Part shown: positions 9,331-16,711 of the stretch, piece after piece
Numbering within the stretch: the first letter of the stretch is position 1
Layout: each line of letters begins with the position of its first letter
Origin: an uncultured Bacilli bacterium
Lineage (GTDB): Bacteria > Bacillota_I > Bacilli_A > RF39 > UBA660
NCBI GenBank assembly: GCA_944332675.1
Contig: CALVKJ010000007.1
Span: 1-33,128, forward strand
Direction: 5' to 3'
DNA: 33,128 bases
Notes under the pieces: generated by a model
Databases searched by the model: none
What the model saw: only the letters and a program-made list of their open reading frames with translations
What the model was told of the DNA's origin: nothing
Translations under genes and position numbers: made by a program

Positions 9331-9455
9331 ACCATCTTCACCAATCTTATAACCAAAAGGATTAGACGCATATATTAAGCCAAAAACCTATTACATTTTA
9401 AACCTATATTATTACTATTAATCTCACCTATATTACCAATTATATAACTATACAT
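9331..9455 (-). pseudogene. Remnant of a second ruvA gene (5' end, frameshifted)
   Basis: From the ATG at 9455 the minus strand reads MYSYIIGNIGEINSNNIG, nearly identical to the start of the intact RuvA (MYSYIIGNVSEINSNSIV). A one-base deletion at about codon 24 shifts the frame into a stop, after which shifted ruvA sequence continues to about the KIGE codons. There it joins prepilin sequence; the RuvA gene has a similar AAGATTGGTGAAGA string twice, which may mark the breakpoint. No RNA or protein function is expected. Confidence 0.85.
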
Positions 9456-9486
9456 AATTTCACATACAAATTAATTAACTAGTTAT

Positions 9487-10653
9487 TTATATTGGTTCAC
9501 AAAAACCACTTACCTTTTCTTGAATATACCTTTCTGTACCATCAAGTGTAGTTTCAGGAAAAGAATATCCATCATCATCATTCAATTCTTTTACCAACAA
9601 ATTATTTTTATCATAAATATTAATTCTTCTAGTAGAACAAGCTTGTGTATGTACATACTTCAAAACATCACCAACATTATAAACAATTCTTTCGTTTATT
9701 CTGTTACTAATATCTATACCATTTAAAAGCAACGTAGAATTTTCAAGTTCATCGGTAATAATAAGATAATTTTCAGAACCTGTCAAAATTTTATTTTGCA
9801 AAGTATATACACCAGAAGCATTTCCAATGCTATCAACAACATATACAGTAATAGAATACTCCGTTTCGGGTTCCAATTCACTAAATGTATACGTATTATT
9901 TGTACTTTCTACGTAACTTGTTCCACCGTTATTACTAAAATAGTATTTTGCTATTGCATTTTCTCCTGCTACAGCATTTACTGTTAATGTTATACTATCA
10001 GTAGTGATATTACTAGTAGTTACATCATTTATAGTTGCGAATTCATAATCATATGATTTAATAGCAATACCAGCATTAAATGTCTTACCCATTGTTGATG
10101 CATCTGTTACTTCACTATCTACATATAAATATAAATCGTAATCATCTTTTTCTCCACTTTGAATGCCATAACTATAAACTTTATAAATTGTTCCAAATGT
10201 TCCATTTATGCCAATATTTAATTGATTTTGATCATCACTTGTAAATTCTGCTAAAGCATTTGTTGCATCACTAAGTATTCCTTCTGTTAAAATATCTTTT
10301 GAACCTTGTTTAGTTATTATATAATGAATATTGCTAGCATCTAAAGTATTTGTATTAAGTGTTGCTAAATAAATATTAAAACCAACACCATTATCACAAC
10401 TTGATGTAACTGTAAATGTATATGGCGTTGTTTGTAATGCTCTATTCTTACTTATAGGATTTGTATTATTTAAATTTATTGATGCACCCGTATCACTCAA
10501 AGTAATTTTTGCACAACTTGATAAACTTACCTCTGTTACTGATGATGTATCTATATTTGCTTGCATAAATGAGTATGTTACTCCTAAAACTATAGTTACT
10601 ACTATTAATATTGATATTACACTCAAAAGTATTATTCTTGTTCTTGCTTTCAT
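9487..10653 (-). CDS. Membrane-anchored surface protein B: shared N-terminal half, fibronectin III-like C-terminal half
   Basis: This 388-residue exported protein has an N-terminal signal anchor (about 7-27). A beta-rich region (about 30-200) is almost identical to that of protein A (11727-13124), including the run KITLSDTGASINLNN. The C-terminal half is unrelated to A: about 205-290 looks like a fibronectin type III domain, with ELEPETEYSITVYVVD as the hallmark strand, followed by a roughly 100-residue tail with two Cys. The anchor-plus-beta layout recalls TasA/camelysin-type proteins, but I cannot assign a family firmly. The start ATG follows the prepilin TAA directly, and its AGGAG site lies in the last prepilin codons, so the two are translationally linked. 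It is the duplicate of A with an exchanged C-terminal half. It is likely a cell-surface or pilus-associated adhesin; the function is inferred. Confidence 0.75.
   Translation of the reverse strand: MKARTRIILLSVISILIVVTIVLGVTYSFMQANIDTSSVTEVSLSSCAKITLSDTGASINLNNTNPISKNRALQTTPYTFTVTSSCDNGVGFNIYLATLNTNTLDASNIHYIITKQGSKDILTEGILSDATNALAEFTSDDQNQLNIGINGTFGTIYKVYSYGIQSGEKDDYDLYLYVDSEVTDASTMGKTFNAGIAIKSYDYEFATINDVTTSNITTDSITLTVNAVAGENAIAKYYFSNNGGTSYVESTNNTYTFSELEPETEYSITVYVVDSIGNASGVYTLQNKILTGSENYLIITDELENSTLLLNGIDISNRINERIVYNVGDVLKYVHTQACSTRRINIYDKNNLLVKELNDDDGYSFPETTLDGTERYIQEKVSGFCEPI
10049..10652 (-). repeat. Direct repeat copy 1 (shared 5' half of surface genes A and B)
   Basis: These 604 bases align without a net length change to 12520-13123. 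The bases encoding the first 90 or so residues are nearly identical, and divergence rises toward the C-terminal side. The alignment stops abruptly after the Ile-Lys-Ser-Tyr-Asp codons. Confidence 0.85.
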
Positions 10654-11100
10654 TTAATCTCCTTCTAATACTGCATAAACAACATTATTTTCTAAATAAA
10701 TATACACATTTAAATCATTAGCATAATAATTAGGATCATCTTCAGGAACAGATTCATTTATAATTGTTTCTTCACTATTTATACAATTACTATTTTCATC
10801 ATATTTCACACATCTTTCTTCATCTGTTGGCACATAATTACTTTTAATTAAGTCATCTACTTTTAAAGACGTACAATTACTTACATTACTTCCATCAATA
10901 CTACAAGTTCCTGTAAGAAGATTTTTATTATCTTCTCCATAAGCTTCTGCTCCACTTAAAATAGCATCAACTTTCCCATCCCACAAATTTTCTTTAATAT
11001 TTTGTTGTACTGCTGTAATACCTGTATAACCAATCATTGTAATTATAGCCATTATTACAATAACAACCATTAATTCAACTAGTGTAAATCCCTTATTCAT
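10654..11100 (-). CDS. Type IV-like prepilin / pseudopilin
   Basis: This 148-residue protein begins MNKGFTLVELMVVIVIMAI, a textbook class III signal. The short leader MNKG would be cut by a prepilin peptidase before Phe5, with Glu10 at position +5 of the hydrophobic assembly helix. The rest is a small hydrophilic domain with several Cys that could pair. It could build a type IV pilus, a competence pseudopilus or a related filament; no assembly ATPase, platform protein or peptidase is in this window. It starts 8 bases after the ruvA stop and ends directly against the ATG of surface protein B, so the three are likely one transcript. A degraded second copy of its 3' end lies at 9187-9330. Confidence 0.9.
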   Translation of the reverse strand: MNKGFTLVELMVVIVIMAIITMIGYTGITAVQQNIKENLWDGKVDAILSGAEAYGEDNKNLLTGTCSIDGSNVSNCTSLKVDDLIKSNYVPTDEERCVKYDENSNCINSEETIINESVPEDDPNYYANDLNVYIYLENNVVYAVLEGD

Positions 11101-11108
11101 AGTTACCC

Positions 11109-11666
11109 CTACTTCATTAATAATTTTAATGCTTCTTTTACTTGATCTTCTAATGTTTTACTCTTATCTACATTTCCAACAACTTTTTTAATTTCACTAG
11201 ATTTATATCCTAGTGCAGTTAATGTATCAATTAAATCTTCTGTTTCATCATTTATTAATTCTTCACTAACTTCAAAATTTAGTTTACCCTTTAAATCCAA
11301 TATTATTTGGCGCGCTAACTTATCCCCAATTTTGGGAAACTTAGTTAAATACAATATATTTTCTCTATCTATTGCATCAACAATACCAGCAATAGAACCA
11401 GTTGCTAAAATCGGCAAAGCAAGTTTAGCACCTAACCCCTTAACACTAATTAACTTAAGAAATAGTTCATATTCGTCTTTAGTCTTAAAGCCATATAAGC
11501 TATATTCATCTTCACCAATCTTATTATAAACATATACTTTATATTCTTCACCAATCTTATAACTAAAAGGATTAGGTACATATATTAAGTACCCAATCTT
11601 ATTACATTCCAAAACTATACTATTGCTATTAATCTCACTTACATTACCTATTATATAACTATACAT
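11109..11666 (-). CDS. ruvA: Holliday junction branch migration protein RuvA
   Basis: RuvA binds four-way DNA junctions as a tetramer and loads the RuvB motor. The 185-residue protein has the N-terminal OB-fold (MYSYIIGNV... through about 60), the helix-hairpin-helix region (ISVKGLGAKLAL near 73-84, and FPKIGDKLARQIILDLKG near 109-126), and the C-terminal RuvB-binding domain (LTALGYKSSEIKKVV). The length is slightly below the usual 190-205. The start ATG has a GGGAGG site. ruvB does not follow as it does in most genomes; a prepilin gene does. In B. subtilis ruvAB also lies in the obg neighbourhood, so the location is ancestral and the pilin/surface genes look inserted or expanded around it. 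Confidence 0.95.
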   Translation of the reverse strand: MYSYIIGNVSEINSNSIVLECNKIGYLIYVPNPFSYKIGEEYKVYVYNKIGEDEYSLYGFKTKDEYELFLKLISVKGLGAKLALPILATGSIAGIVDAIDRENILYLTKFPKIGDKLARQIILDLKGKLNFEVSEELINDETEDLIDTLTALGYKSSEIKKVVGNVDKSKTLEDQVKEALKLLMK

Positions 11667-11726
11667 AATACCTCCCTATTTTTTATCATTGTATAAGACT
11701 TCACCATACAATAAGACTTTTTTATT

Positions 11727-13124
11727 TTAAGCTATTCGATATGGATCCGATTGTGTACCAGTTCCTCCAATATATGCTGCACTAGTTTCTAGCGAAAAGG
11801 AAGGATAAATACCATAACTAGAAGATACTCTATAACTATCATTAACATAACCATCAGAATCTACATAAAAGGTATATTCTGAATTACTGTTAACCCTAGA
11901 AATTGTCCACATTGTATCTTCAATATATAACCAATTATTACCAATATTTGGACTGGAATCATAATCGAATAAATTAGTTGTCCAACATTCTGGAATCGCA
12001 GCATAACCATATTCTGATGCATAAACCAAACCTATTTTCATTGTTTCTGTATAACCAGTGTGATTTACTCCCAATTCGCTATCGTATGCTTGTTTTGCAG
12101 TTAAATCTGAACTACTCATTCCTCCAACTTGCCACGTTGTTTCTGCTATTAAATTTTGCCATTTACTTCCTAAGGAATTATAGTAAGTTGTATTCAATGT
12201 TGTATATACATCCGGTTTAGTACTTCCATCCCAAGTATTGCTATTTCCACTATCCCAAGCATAGTTTCCATAACTCGTTGCCTTTATCAGTTTTACTTCT
12301 GAACCAAACACCCCAATAATTCGATATAGATTATCATCTGGACAAGTTGCCTCATCACTTCCGAAACATACATAATTATTTGGGTTTGCACCACTATATC
12401 TGTATGAATTATCTGCTGCCCCATTTGCTAAATCGGCATCGTGATAATAAAGCCCGTTATCTCCATCTGTTGTATAAAGACTAGTTATATAACTAGCAAA
12501 TGCAGGACCTGCTTCTCTATCATATGATTTAATAGCAATACCAGCATTAAATGTCTTACCCATTGTTGACGCATCTGTTACCTCACTATCTATATATAAA
12601 TATAAATCATAAGATACTTCACCTTGTAAAGGAATATCATCATTATACAATTTATAAATTGTTCCAAATGTTCCATTTATACCAACATTTAATTGATTTT
12701 GATCATCACTTGTAAATTCACTTAATGCATTTGTAGCCTCACTAAGTATTCCCTCTGCTAAAATATCTTTTGATCCATTTCTAGTTATTATATAATGAAC
12801 ACTTGAATCTACCAAAGTATTAGTATTAAGTGTTGCTAAATATAGATTAAATCCTACATATGATTCACAAGAACTTGTAACTGTAAATGTATATGGTGTT
12901 GTTTGTAATGCTCTATTCTTACTTATAGGATTTGTATTATTTAAATTTATTGATGCACCCGTATCACTCAAAGTAATCTTAGCACAACTTGATAAGCTTA
13001 CCTCTGTTACTGATGATGAATCTATATTTGCTTGCATAAATGAGTATGTTACTCCCAAAATTATAGTTACTACTATTAATATTGATATTACACTCAAAAG
13101 TATTATTCTTGTTCTTGGTTTCAA
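11727..13124 (-). CDS. Membrane-anchored surface protein A with C-terminal GGTGT-x-x-DPY module
   Basis: This protein of about 465 residues has a signal anchor at about 7-27 and a beta-rich region at about 30-205 that is nearly identical to protein B. Its own C-terminal module (about 210-465) is rich in Tyr, Trp, Ser and Asn. That module has the strands LYRIIGVFGSEVKLIKA, WQNLIAETTWQVGG and IGLVYASEYGYA, and ends in GGTGTQSDPYRI. The same strand order and ending occur in the protein at 27567-28775. The TTG start at 13124 is preferred because AGGTG lies 6 bases upstream and it matches the ATG of copy B; a GTG three codons upstream overlaps that site. A TTGAAA-N17-TATTAT promoter precedes it, so it probably heads the transcript A-ruvA-prepilin-B. 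It is likely exposed on the cell surface; the biochemical role is unknown. Confidence 0.75.
   Translation of the reverse strand: MKPRTRIILLSVISILIVVTIILGVTYSFMQANIDSSSVTEVSLSSCAKITLSDTGASINLNNTNPISKNRALQTTPYTFTVTSSCESYVGFNLYLATLNTNTLVDSSVHYIITRNGSKDILAEGILSEATNALSEFTSDDQNQLNVGINGTFGTIYKLYNDDIPLQGEVSYDLYLYIDSEVTDASTMGKTFNAGIAIKSYDREAGPAFASYITSLYTTDGDNGLYYHDADLANGAADNSYRYSGANPNNYVCFGSDEATCPDDNLYRIIGVFGSEVKLIKATSYGNYAWDSGNSNTWDGSTKPDVYTTLNTTYYNSLGSKWQNLIAETTWQVGGMSSSDLTAKQAYDSELGVNHTGYTETMKIGLVYASEYGYAAIPECWTTNLFDYDSSPNIGNNWLYIEDTMWTISRVNSNSEYTFYVDSDGYVNDSYRVSSSYGIYPSFSLETSAAYIGGTGTQSDPYRIA
12520..13123 (-). repeat. Direct repeat copy 2 (shared 5' half of surface genes A and B)
   Basis: Partner of the repeat at 10049-10652, of equal length (604 bases). 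With the ruvA and prepilin remnants at 9187-9455 it defines a tandem duplication of a cassette of about 2.5 kb. Confidence 0.85.
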
Positions 13125-13149
13125 TTTTATCACCTATTCCTATAATAAA

Positions 13150-13178
13150 ATAATATCATTAAATTAATAATTTTTCAA
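13150..13178 (-). promoter_or_regulatory. Predicted promoter for the surface protein A-ruvA-prepilin-B cluster
   Basis: TTGAAA (13173-13178) and TATTAT (13150-13155) on the minus strand have a 17-base spacer, about 25 bases upstream of the TTG start of protein A. Confidence 0.5.
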
Positions 13179-13198
13179 TTACTAACATATAATTTATT

Positions 13199-13465
13199 AT
13201 GAATATAAATGTAAATAAAATATATAGAAATAAAAATAGTTTCAATACATTCTTTAGCAATAATAATGATTACATCGTAATTAACAATAAAAATAATGCT
13301 ATTTTATATATTTACAGGAACTTACCTAAGTATAAATATATTAAAGTTTTAGAAGATAATAAAAATACTAGTATTTTAGTATTACCTAAAGATACTAGTA
13401 TTGGTTTAAAAATTGGAGATGTATTAAATCTAAAACAGATCACTATGACTACCAGTATCAACTAA
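13199..13465 (+). CDS. Doubtful small ORF, Asn-rich
   Basis: An open frame of 88 codons on the plus strand with no visible ribosome site and an Asn/Lys/Ile-rich, mostly low-complexity first half. Its end (VLPKDTSIGLKIGDVL) looks more protein-like. It overlaps the 3' end of the YafQ-like pseudogene on the other strand. I do not recognise it. It may be chance in AT-rich DNA or the end of a decayed gene; nothing else is visible between 13179 and 13430. Confidence 0.2.
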   Translation: MNINVNKIYRNKNSFNTFFSNNNDYIVINNKNNAILYIYRNLPKYKYIKVLEDNKNTSILVLPKDTSIGLKIGDVLNLKQITMTTSIN

Positions 13466-13714
13466 CAACAACATTAATTGATTGTCATTATATTGATAAA
13501 TTAATAACCAATCCGGTTCAATATGACATTCACCACAATTTTTATAATAATTATCATACTACCAAATATGATTATGATATTTAGGTTCTAATTCTTCTTT
13601 ATTTGCTAATCTCTCCACAACAAATATCAATTTGTTGATGTCCTTACCCCGCTTAATAATTTTCTTAAGTTTTTTCTTAAAAGTGCTAGAATATCTCACG
13701 ATATATTTAGTCAT
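13430..13714 (-). pseudogene. YafQ-family mRNA interferase toxin broken by one in-frame TAG
   Basis: The minus strand from ATG 13714 reads MTKYIVRYSSTFKKKLKKI and, after a TAG at codon 52 (13559-13561), continues in the same frame with ECHIEPDWLLIYQYNDNQ and GSHSDLF to a stop at 13430. ECHIEPDWLLIY and the final HSDLF are diagnostic of YafQ toxins, which cut mRNA on the ribosome. The total of 94 codons is normal. The residues expected for catalysis (His64, Asp68, Trp69, His90, Phe94) all lie after the stop codon. The ATG overlaps the antitoxin stop (ATGACTAA), the usual coupled antitoxin-toxin arrangement. TAG also ends tldE in this window, so reassignment is unlikely. The toxin is probably dead by a single substitution; a sequencing error is possible. 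Confidence 0.88.
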
Positions 13715-13994
13715 CTGATAATAAAGCTTCTTTAAGTTTATCCATATCTCTAAATCCTGGGTATTTATCAGGATTATTTACTATCTTTTCTGCTTCTTTT
13801 AAGGCCTTACGTAATTCTTTGCTGGGTTTTGGATTAACAACTTCAAAAGGTAGACCATCTCTTTTAACAACTTGTTTTAAAAACAAATTAATTGCTGCAC
13901 TCATACTCAAGCCTAAATCATTTAAAATAGCAGTAGCCTCTTTTTTAGTAGCGCTATCAACTTGAACATTTATTGCACTAGTTAAATTAGACAA
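13707..13994 (-). CDS. DinJ/RelB-family antitoxin
   Basis: This ribbon-helix-helix antitoxin of the DinJ type would bind its own promoter and neutralise a YafQ-like toxin. From the TTG start at 13994 it has 95 residues: an N-terminal beta strand SAINVQVD, the two helices (KKEATAILNDLGL, SMSAAINLFLKQVV), then GLPFEV, typical of the family, and a charged toxin-binding tail. The TTG is preferred because GGAGG lies 8 bases before it; an ATG ten codons upstream would include that site in the coding region. A TTGACA-N17-TAATAT promoter precedes it. The cognate toxin, overlapping its 3' end, carries a nonsense codon, so this is now probably an orphan antitoxin. Confidence 0.9.
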   Translation of the reverse strand: MSNLTSAINVQVDSATKKEATAILNDLGLSMSAAINLFLKQVVKRDGLPFEVVNPKPSKELRKALKEAEKIVNNPDKYPGFRDMDKLKEALLSDD

Positions 13995-14024
13995 GATTAT
14001 CACCTCCGTTTTCCTTATATTCAC

Positions 14025-14053
14025 ATATTATCATATTAAAATATGCCTGTCAA
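14025..14053 (-). promoter_or_regulatory. Promoter and candidate autoregulatory operator of the dinJ-yafQ unit
   Basis: On the minus strand TTGACA (14048-14053), a 17-base spacer and TAATAT (14025-14030). The spacer contains the inverted arms CATATT/AATATG (14032-14045), well placed for binding by a ribbon-helix-helix antitoxin. Promoter fit is strong; the operator role is inferred. Confidence 0.65.
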
Positions 14054-14214
14054 CAAAAACTACAAAAACACTACAACATTACTACATATTATTATATGCA
14101 AAAAAATAAATTTAGACAAAAAAACATTTGATATAAATGATATGCAAAATCATTATTTCCTTATTCTAGGAATAATTAGAATGTTTTCACTAAATTGTCA
14201 ATGACATTGTCAAA

Positions 14215-14253
14215 AAAAATAGTATTTTAGAAATATACCAAAACACTATTTTT
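14215..14253 (-). terminator. Rho-independent terminator after obg
   Basis: A 14-bp stem (14215-14228 with 14240-14253, one G-T pair) is followed on the minus strand by a run of T. It lies 2 bases after the obg stop. Apart from this and the dinJ promoter, 14054-14214 shows only AT-rich sequence with a short TGTCA/TGACA inverted repeat near 14196. Confidence 0.75.
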
Positions 14254-14255
14254 AA

Positions 14256-15536
14256 TTATTTATCATATTCGTCGTCTTTAAATGTAAACATATAATCAAG
14301 TATTTGCACTTCATCTCCTGGCTTTGCCCCCAATGATTCTAGTTCATCTTCAATTCCCATTCCTTTAAACTTACGAGCAAACCTAAGCGCCCCTTCATCT
14401 TCTTCAAATTTAGTCATTTTAAGAAGGGTTTCTATCTCTTTACCACTAACTATCCAGATATTACCATCTCTTTTTATCGAATACGGTTTTTCATCTTCAA
14501 ATTTGTATAATTTAAAATCACTTTCTTCATATAATTTTACTTCTGGAATATTTTCTAACTCTTTAGCTAATGTTTCAATTAAATTATCAATTCCTGTATT
14601 ATCCATACAACTTATTTCAATTATTTGTGCGTTTTTAAATTCTTTCTTAAAATTTGCTAAATTTTCTTGAGATCCAGGCAAATCCATTTTATTAGCTATA
14701 ATTACTTCTTTTTTCATTTTTAAAGTATCGTTATACTTTTCTATTTCGCTTCTTATAGTTTTATAATCATCAATTGGGTTTCTGCCTTCACTAGCTCCCA
14801 TATCAATTACATGAGCAAGTATTTTGGTACGCATTGCATGTCGCAAGAATTCATGTCCTAAACCTACACCAACACTCGCTCCTTCAATTAAACCAGGTAA
14901 ATCTGCCATAACAAAAGATGAACCATTTTTAAGTTTTACTACACCTAGATTTGGTGAAAGTGTCGTAAAGTGATATGCGGCAATCTTGGGCTTAGCACTA
15001 GAAATAATCGATAAAAGAGTTGATTTTCCAACACTTGGCATACCAATTAAGCCAACATCCGCTAAAACTTTTAATTCAAGTCTAACAGTTATTTCTTCGC
15101 CTGGTTCACCTTTTTCGCTAAACTTTGGCGCTGGCATATCATGAGTTGCAAAAGATTTATTTCCTTTACCACCTCTGCCTCCACGAGCAACAACAACTGA
15201 TTCATCATCTGCAGTTAAATCAGCAATCACTTCATTAGTTTCGGCATTATATATAGTAGTACCAGCTGGAACATTAATAATTATATCCTCGGCATTCTTT
15301 CCATATTTATTTGATCCCTTACCATTTTCCCCCTTTTCTGCCTTAATAATTTTTCTGTAACTAAGATCAATCAAAGTCTTTAAACTTTTATCCACTTTAA
15401 AAATAATGCTAGCTCCCCGGCCACCATTTCCACCATCTGGTCCACCCATCGGCACATACTTTTCTCTTCTAAAAGAAGTACAGCCATCTCCACCCGGACC
15501 AGCCATAAGTTTTATAGTTAGTTCATCAACAAACAT
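14256..15536 (-). CDS. obg: GTPase Obg (ribosome assembly / stress GTPase)
   Basis: This essential GTPase acts in 50S subunit maturation. From the ATG at 15536 (AGGTGA five bases upstream) it has 426 residues; an in-frame codon 15 positions upstream lacks a ribosome site. The Gly-rich Obg fold (about 1-158) includes GPGGDGCTSFRREKYVPMGG. The G domain has G1 GMPSVGKS (165-172), G3 DLPG (212-215) and G4 NKMD (282-285). The C-terminal OCT domain (about 345-426) ends with an acidic tail. All motifs are intact. In B. subtilis obg follows rpmA (with spo0B between); here an ATPase, trmB and a rhuM-like gene lie between rpmA and obg. Confidence 0.98.
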   Translation of the reverse strand: MFVDELTIKLMAGPGGDGCTSFRREKYVPMGGPDGGNGGRGASIIFKVDKSLKTLIDLSYRKIIKAEKGENGKGSNKYGKNAEDIIINVPAGTTIYNAETNEVIADLTADDESVVVARGGRGGKGNKSFATHDMPAPKFSEKGEPGEEITVRLELKVLADVGLIGMPSVGKSTLLSIISSAKPKIAAYHFTTLSPNLGVVKLKNGSSFVMADLPGLIEGASVGVGLGHEFLRHAMRTKILAHVIDMGASEGRNPIDDYKTIRSEIEKYNDTLKMKKEVIIANKMDLPGSQENLANFKKEFKNAQIIEISCMDNTGIDNLIETLAKELENIPEVKLYEESDFKLYKFEDEKPYSIKRDGNIWIVSGKEIETLLKMTKFEEDEGALRFARKFKGMGIEDELESLGAKPGDEVQILDYMFTFKDDEYDK

Positions 15537-15560
15537 ACAATCACCTATGTATATATTAAC

Positions 15561-15590
15561 ATAATACCTTTCAAAAAACAATTATTCCAA
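15561..15590 (-). promoter_or_regulatory. Possible promoter for obg
   Basis: TTGGAA (15585-15590) and TATTAT (15561-15566) on the minus strand with an 18-base spacer, just upstream of the obg start and after the rhuM-like stop. A modest match only. Confidence 0.35.
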
Positions 15591-15598
15591 TTATACCA

Positions 15599-16591
15599 TT
15601 AATTATTCTCTTCTATTTCCTTGAGTCCTATATTCATAATTTCTAAATAATCCTTTTCAGCCTTAGTTAAATGTTCTTTCATATATTTATCATATTCTGC
15701 ATGAGCCTTTTTTAAAGCCTCTTCATGAAAAACAGTTCCTTTTGTACGTAATATATCATTATGGGTCATCGTTAAAAAACTATCTAGTTCATTAATCCAA
15801 TCTTGCATAGTCATTGCCTTTCTCTTTAACGCATTAATTTCAGCAATGTCTAAATAAGCAGATACTAATCTATTTAAAACCTGTAATTCTTCATGCGTTA
15901 AATAATTTTTAGCAATTTCTGTTTCTTTTCTGGTAGGCATATCCCCTTTAAAATTTGTAAGTCCTATATTATCCTTATTACTGTCGACCCTATTATAAAC
16001 AATTTCAGCAGCAGTATTATTAGAAACTGCATAATGCATCTTATTTTGAATAGTCCTAAAAAAATTAATAGTAATTTCTTTCTCTGGATTATAATCGATT
16101 GAGGTTGCATATATATCTAATATTTTTCTCCAGAAAACTTTTTCGCTTGATCTTATATCCCTAATTTTATCAAGCAATTCATCAAAATATGGATCATTAC
16201 CATTATTTTTAAATCTTTCAACATTTAGATTATAGCCTTTTACTAAATATTCTTTTAATTTTTCATTAGCCCATATTCTAAATTTGGTTCCCTCTTCAGA
16301 TTTAACTCTAAAACCTATAGCAATTATCATATCTAAATTATAATAATTAGTTGGTTTAGTAGAAAATTCGGAATTTCCGAATTTTCTCATAGTATTTGCT
16401 TCTGATAATTCCCGTTCTAAATAAATATTCTTTATATGTTCATTTATTGTAGATTTAGCTTTATTATAGAGTTTACTAATCTGTTCTTGGGTAAGCCAAA
16501 CATTTTCTTCTTCCAAGATAACATCAACTTTTATATCATTATCTCTTTCATATATTAAAACACTATTCTCTATTACATCTTTGCGTTCCAA
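15599..16591 (-). CDS. RhuM-family protein
   Basis: This 330-residue protein resembles the virulence RhuM family, which occurs in genomic islands and has no proven biochemical activity. Family signs are an N-terminal winged-helix-like region with VWLTQEQISKLYNKAKSTI (about 31-49), then the conserved block TNYYNLDMIIAIGFRVKSEEG, RIWANEKLKEYLVKGYNL, and the charged C-terminal part with MTMQDWINELDSFLTMTHNDIL. The start is TTG with GGTGA five bases upstream; no internal ATG is better placed. It lies alone between divergent trmB and obg in a stretch that also holds an AAA/DUF4143 ATPase and a toxin-antitoxin pair, so it was probably gained by transfer. A role as DNA-binding regulator or defence-related protein is possible but not shown. 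Confidence 0.88.
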   Translation of the reverse strand: MERKDVIENSVLIYERDNDIKVDVILEEENVWLTQEQISKLYNKAKSTINEHIKNIYLERELSEANTMRKFGNSEFSTKPTNYYNLDMIIAIGFRVKSEEGTKFRIWANEKLKEYLVKGYNLNVERFKNNGNDPYFDELLDKIRDIRSSEKVFWRKILDIYATSIDYNPEKEITINFFRTIQNKMHYAVSNNTAAEIVYNRVDSNKDNIGLTNFKGDMPTRKETEIAKNYLTHEELQVLNRLVSAYLDIAEINALKRKAMTMQDWINELDSFLTMTHNDILRTKGTVFHEEALKKAHAEYDKYMKEHLTKAEKDYLEIMNIGLKEIEENN

Positions 16592-16649
16592 TTAAATCAC
16601 CGCCCTTACTTTAATTAATCTCAAATTCCAACATCACTAACTTGTGTAT

Positions 16650-16678
16650 ATATTACCATAATCCCTTTTAAAAAACAA
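16650..16678 (-). promoter_or_regulatory. Possible promoter for the rhuM-like gene
   Basis: TTGTTT (16673-16678), a 17-base spacer and TAATAT (16650-16655) on the minus strand, in the 120-base divergent gap between the rhuM-like gene and trmB. Control of trmB from the other strand probably overlaps it. Confidence 0.35.
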
Positions 16679-16711
16679 TTGCTCGTGGTAAAATATTAAT
16701 GGGAGTGAGTT

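Noticed and set aside
9331-9455. A short functional RuvA-like peptide
   Set aside because: The frame breaks at about codon 24, and the sequence past it joins prepilin DNA; no DNA-binding domain remains.
13134-13430. Second toxin or regulatory gene next to the toxin-antitoxin unit
   Set aside because: No frame with a ribosome site or recognisable motifs beyond the doubtful 88-codon ORF.
13559-13561. TAG as a sense codon (recoding) in the YafQ-like gene
   Set aside because: TAG is the natural stop of tldE and mreD in this window, so a single nonsense mutation is simpler.
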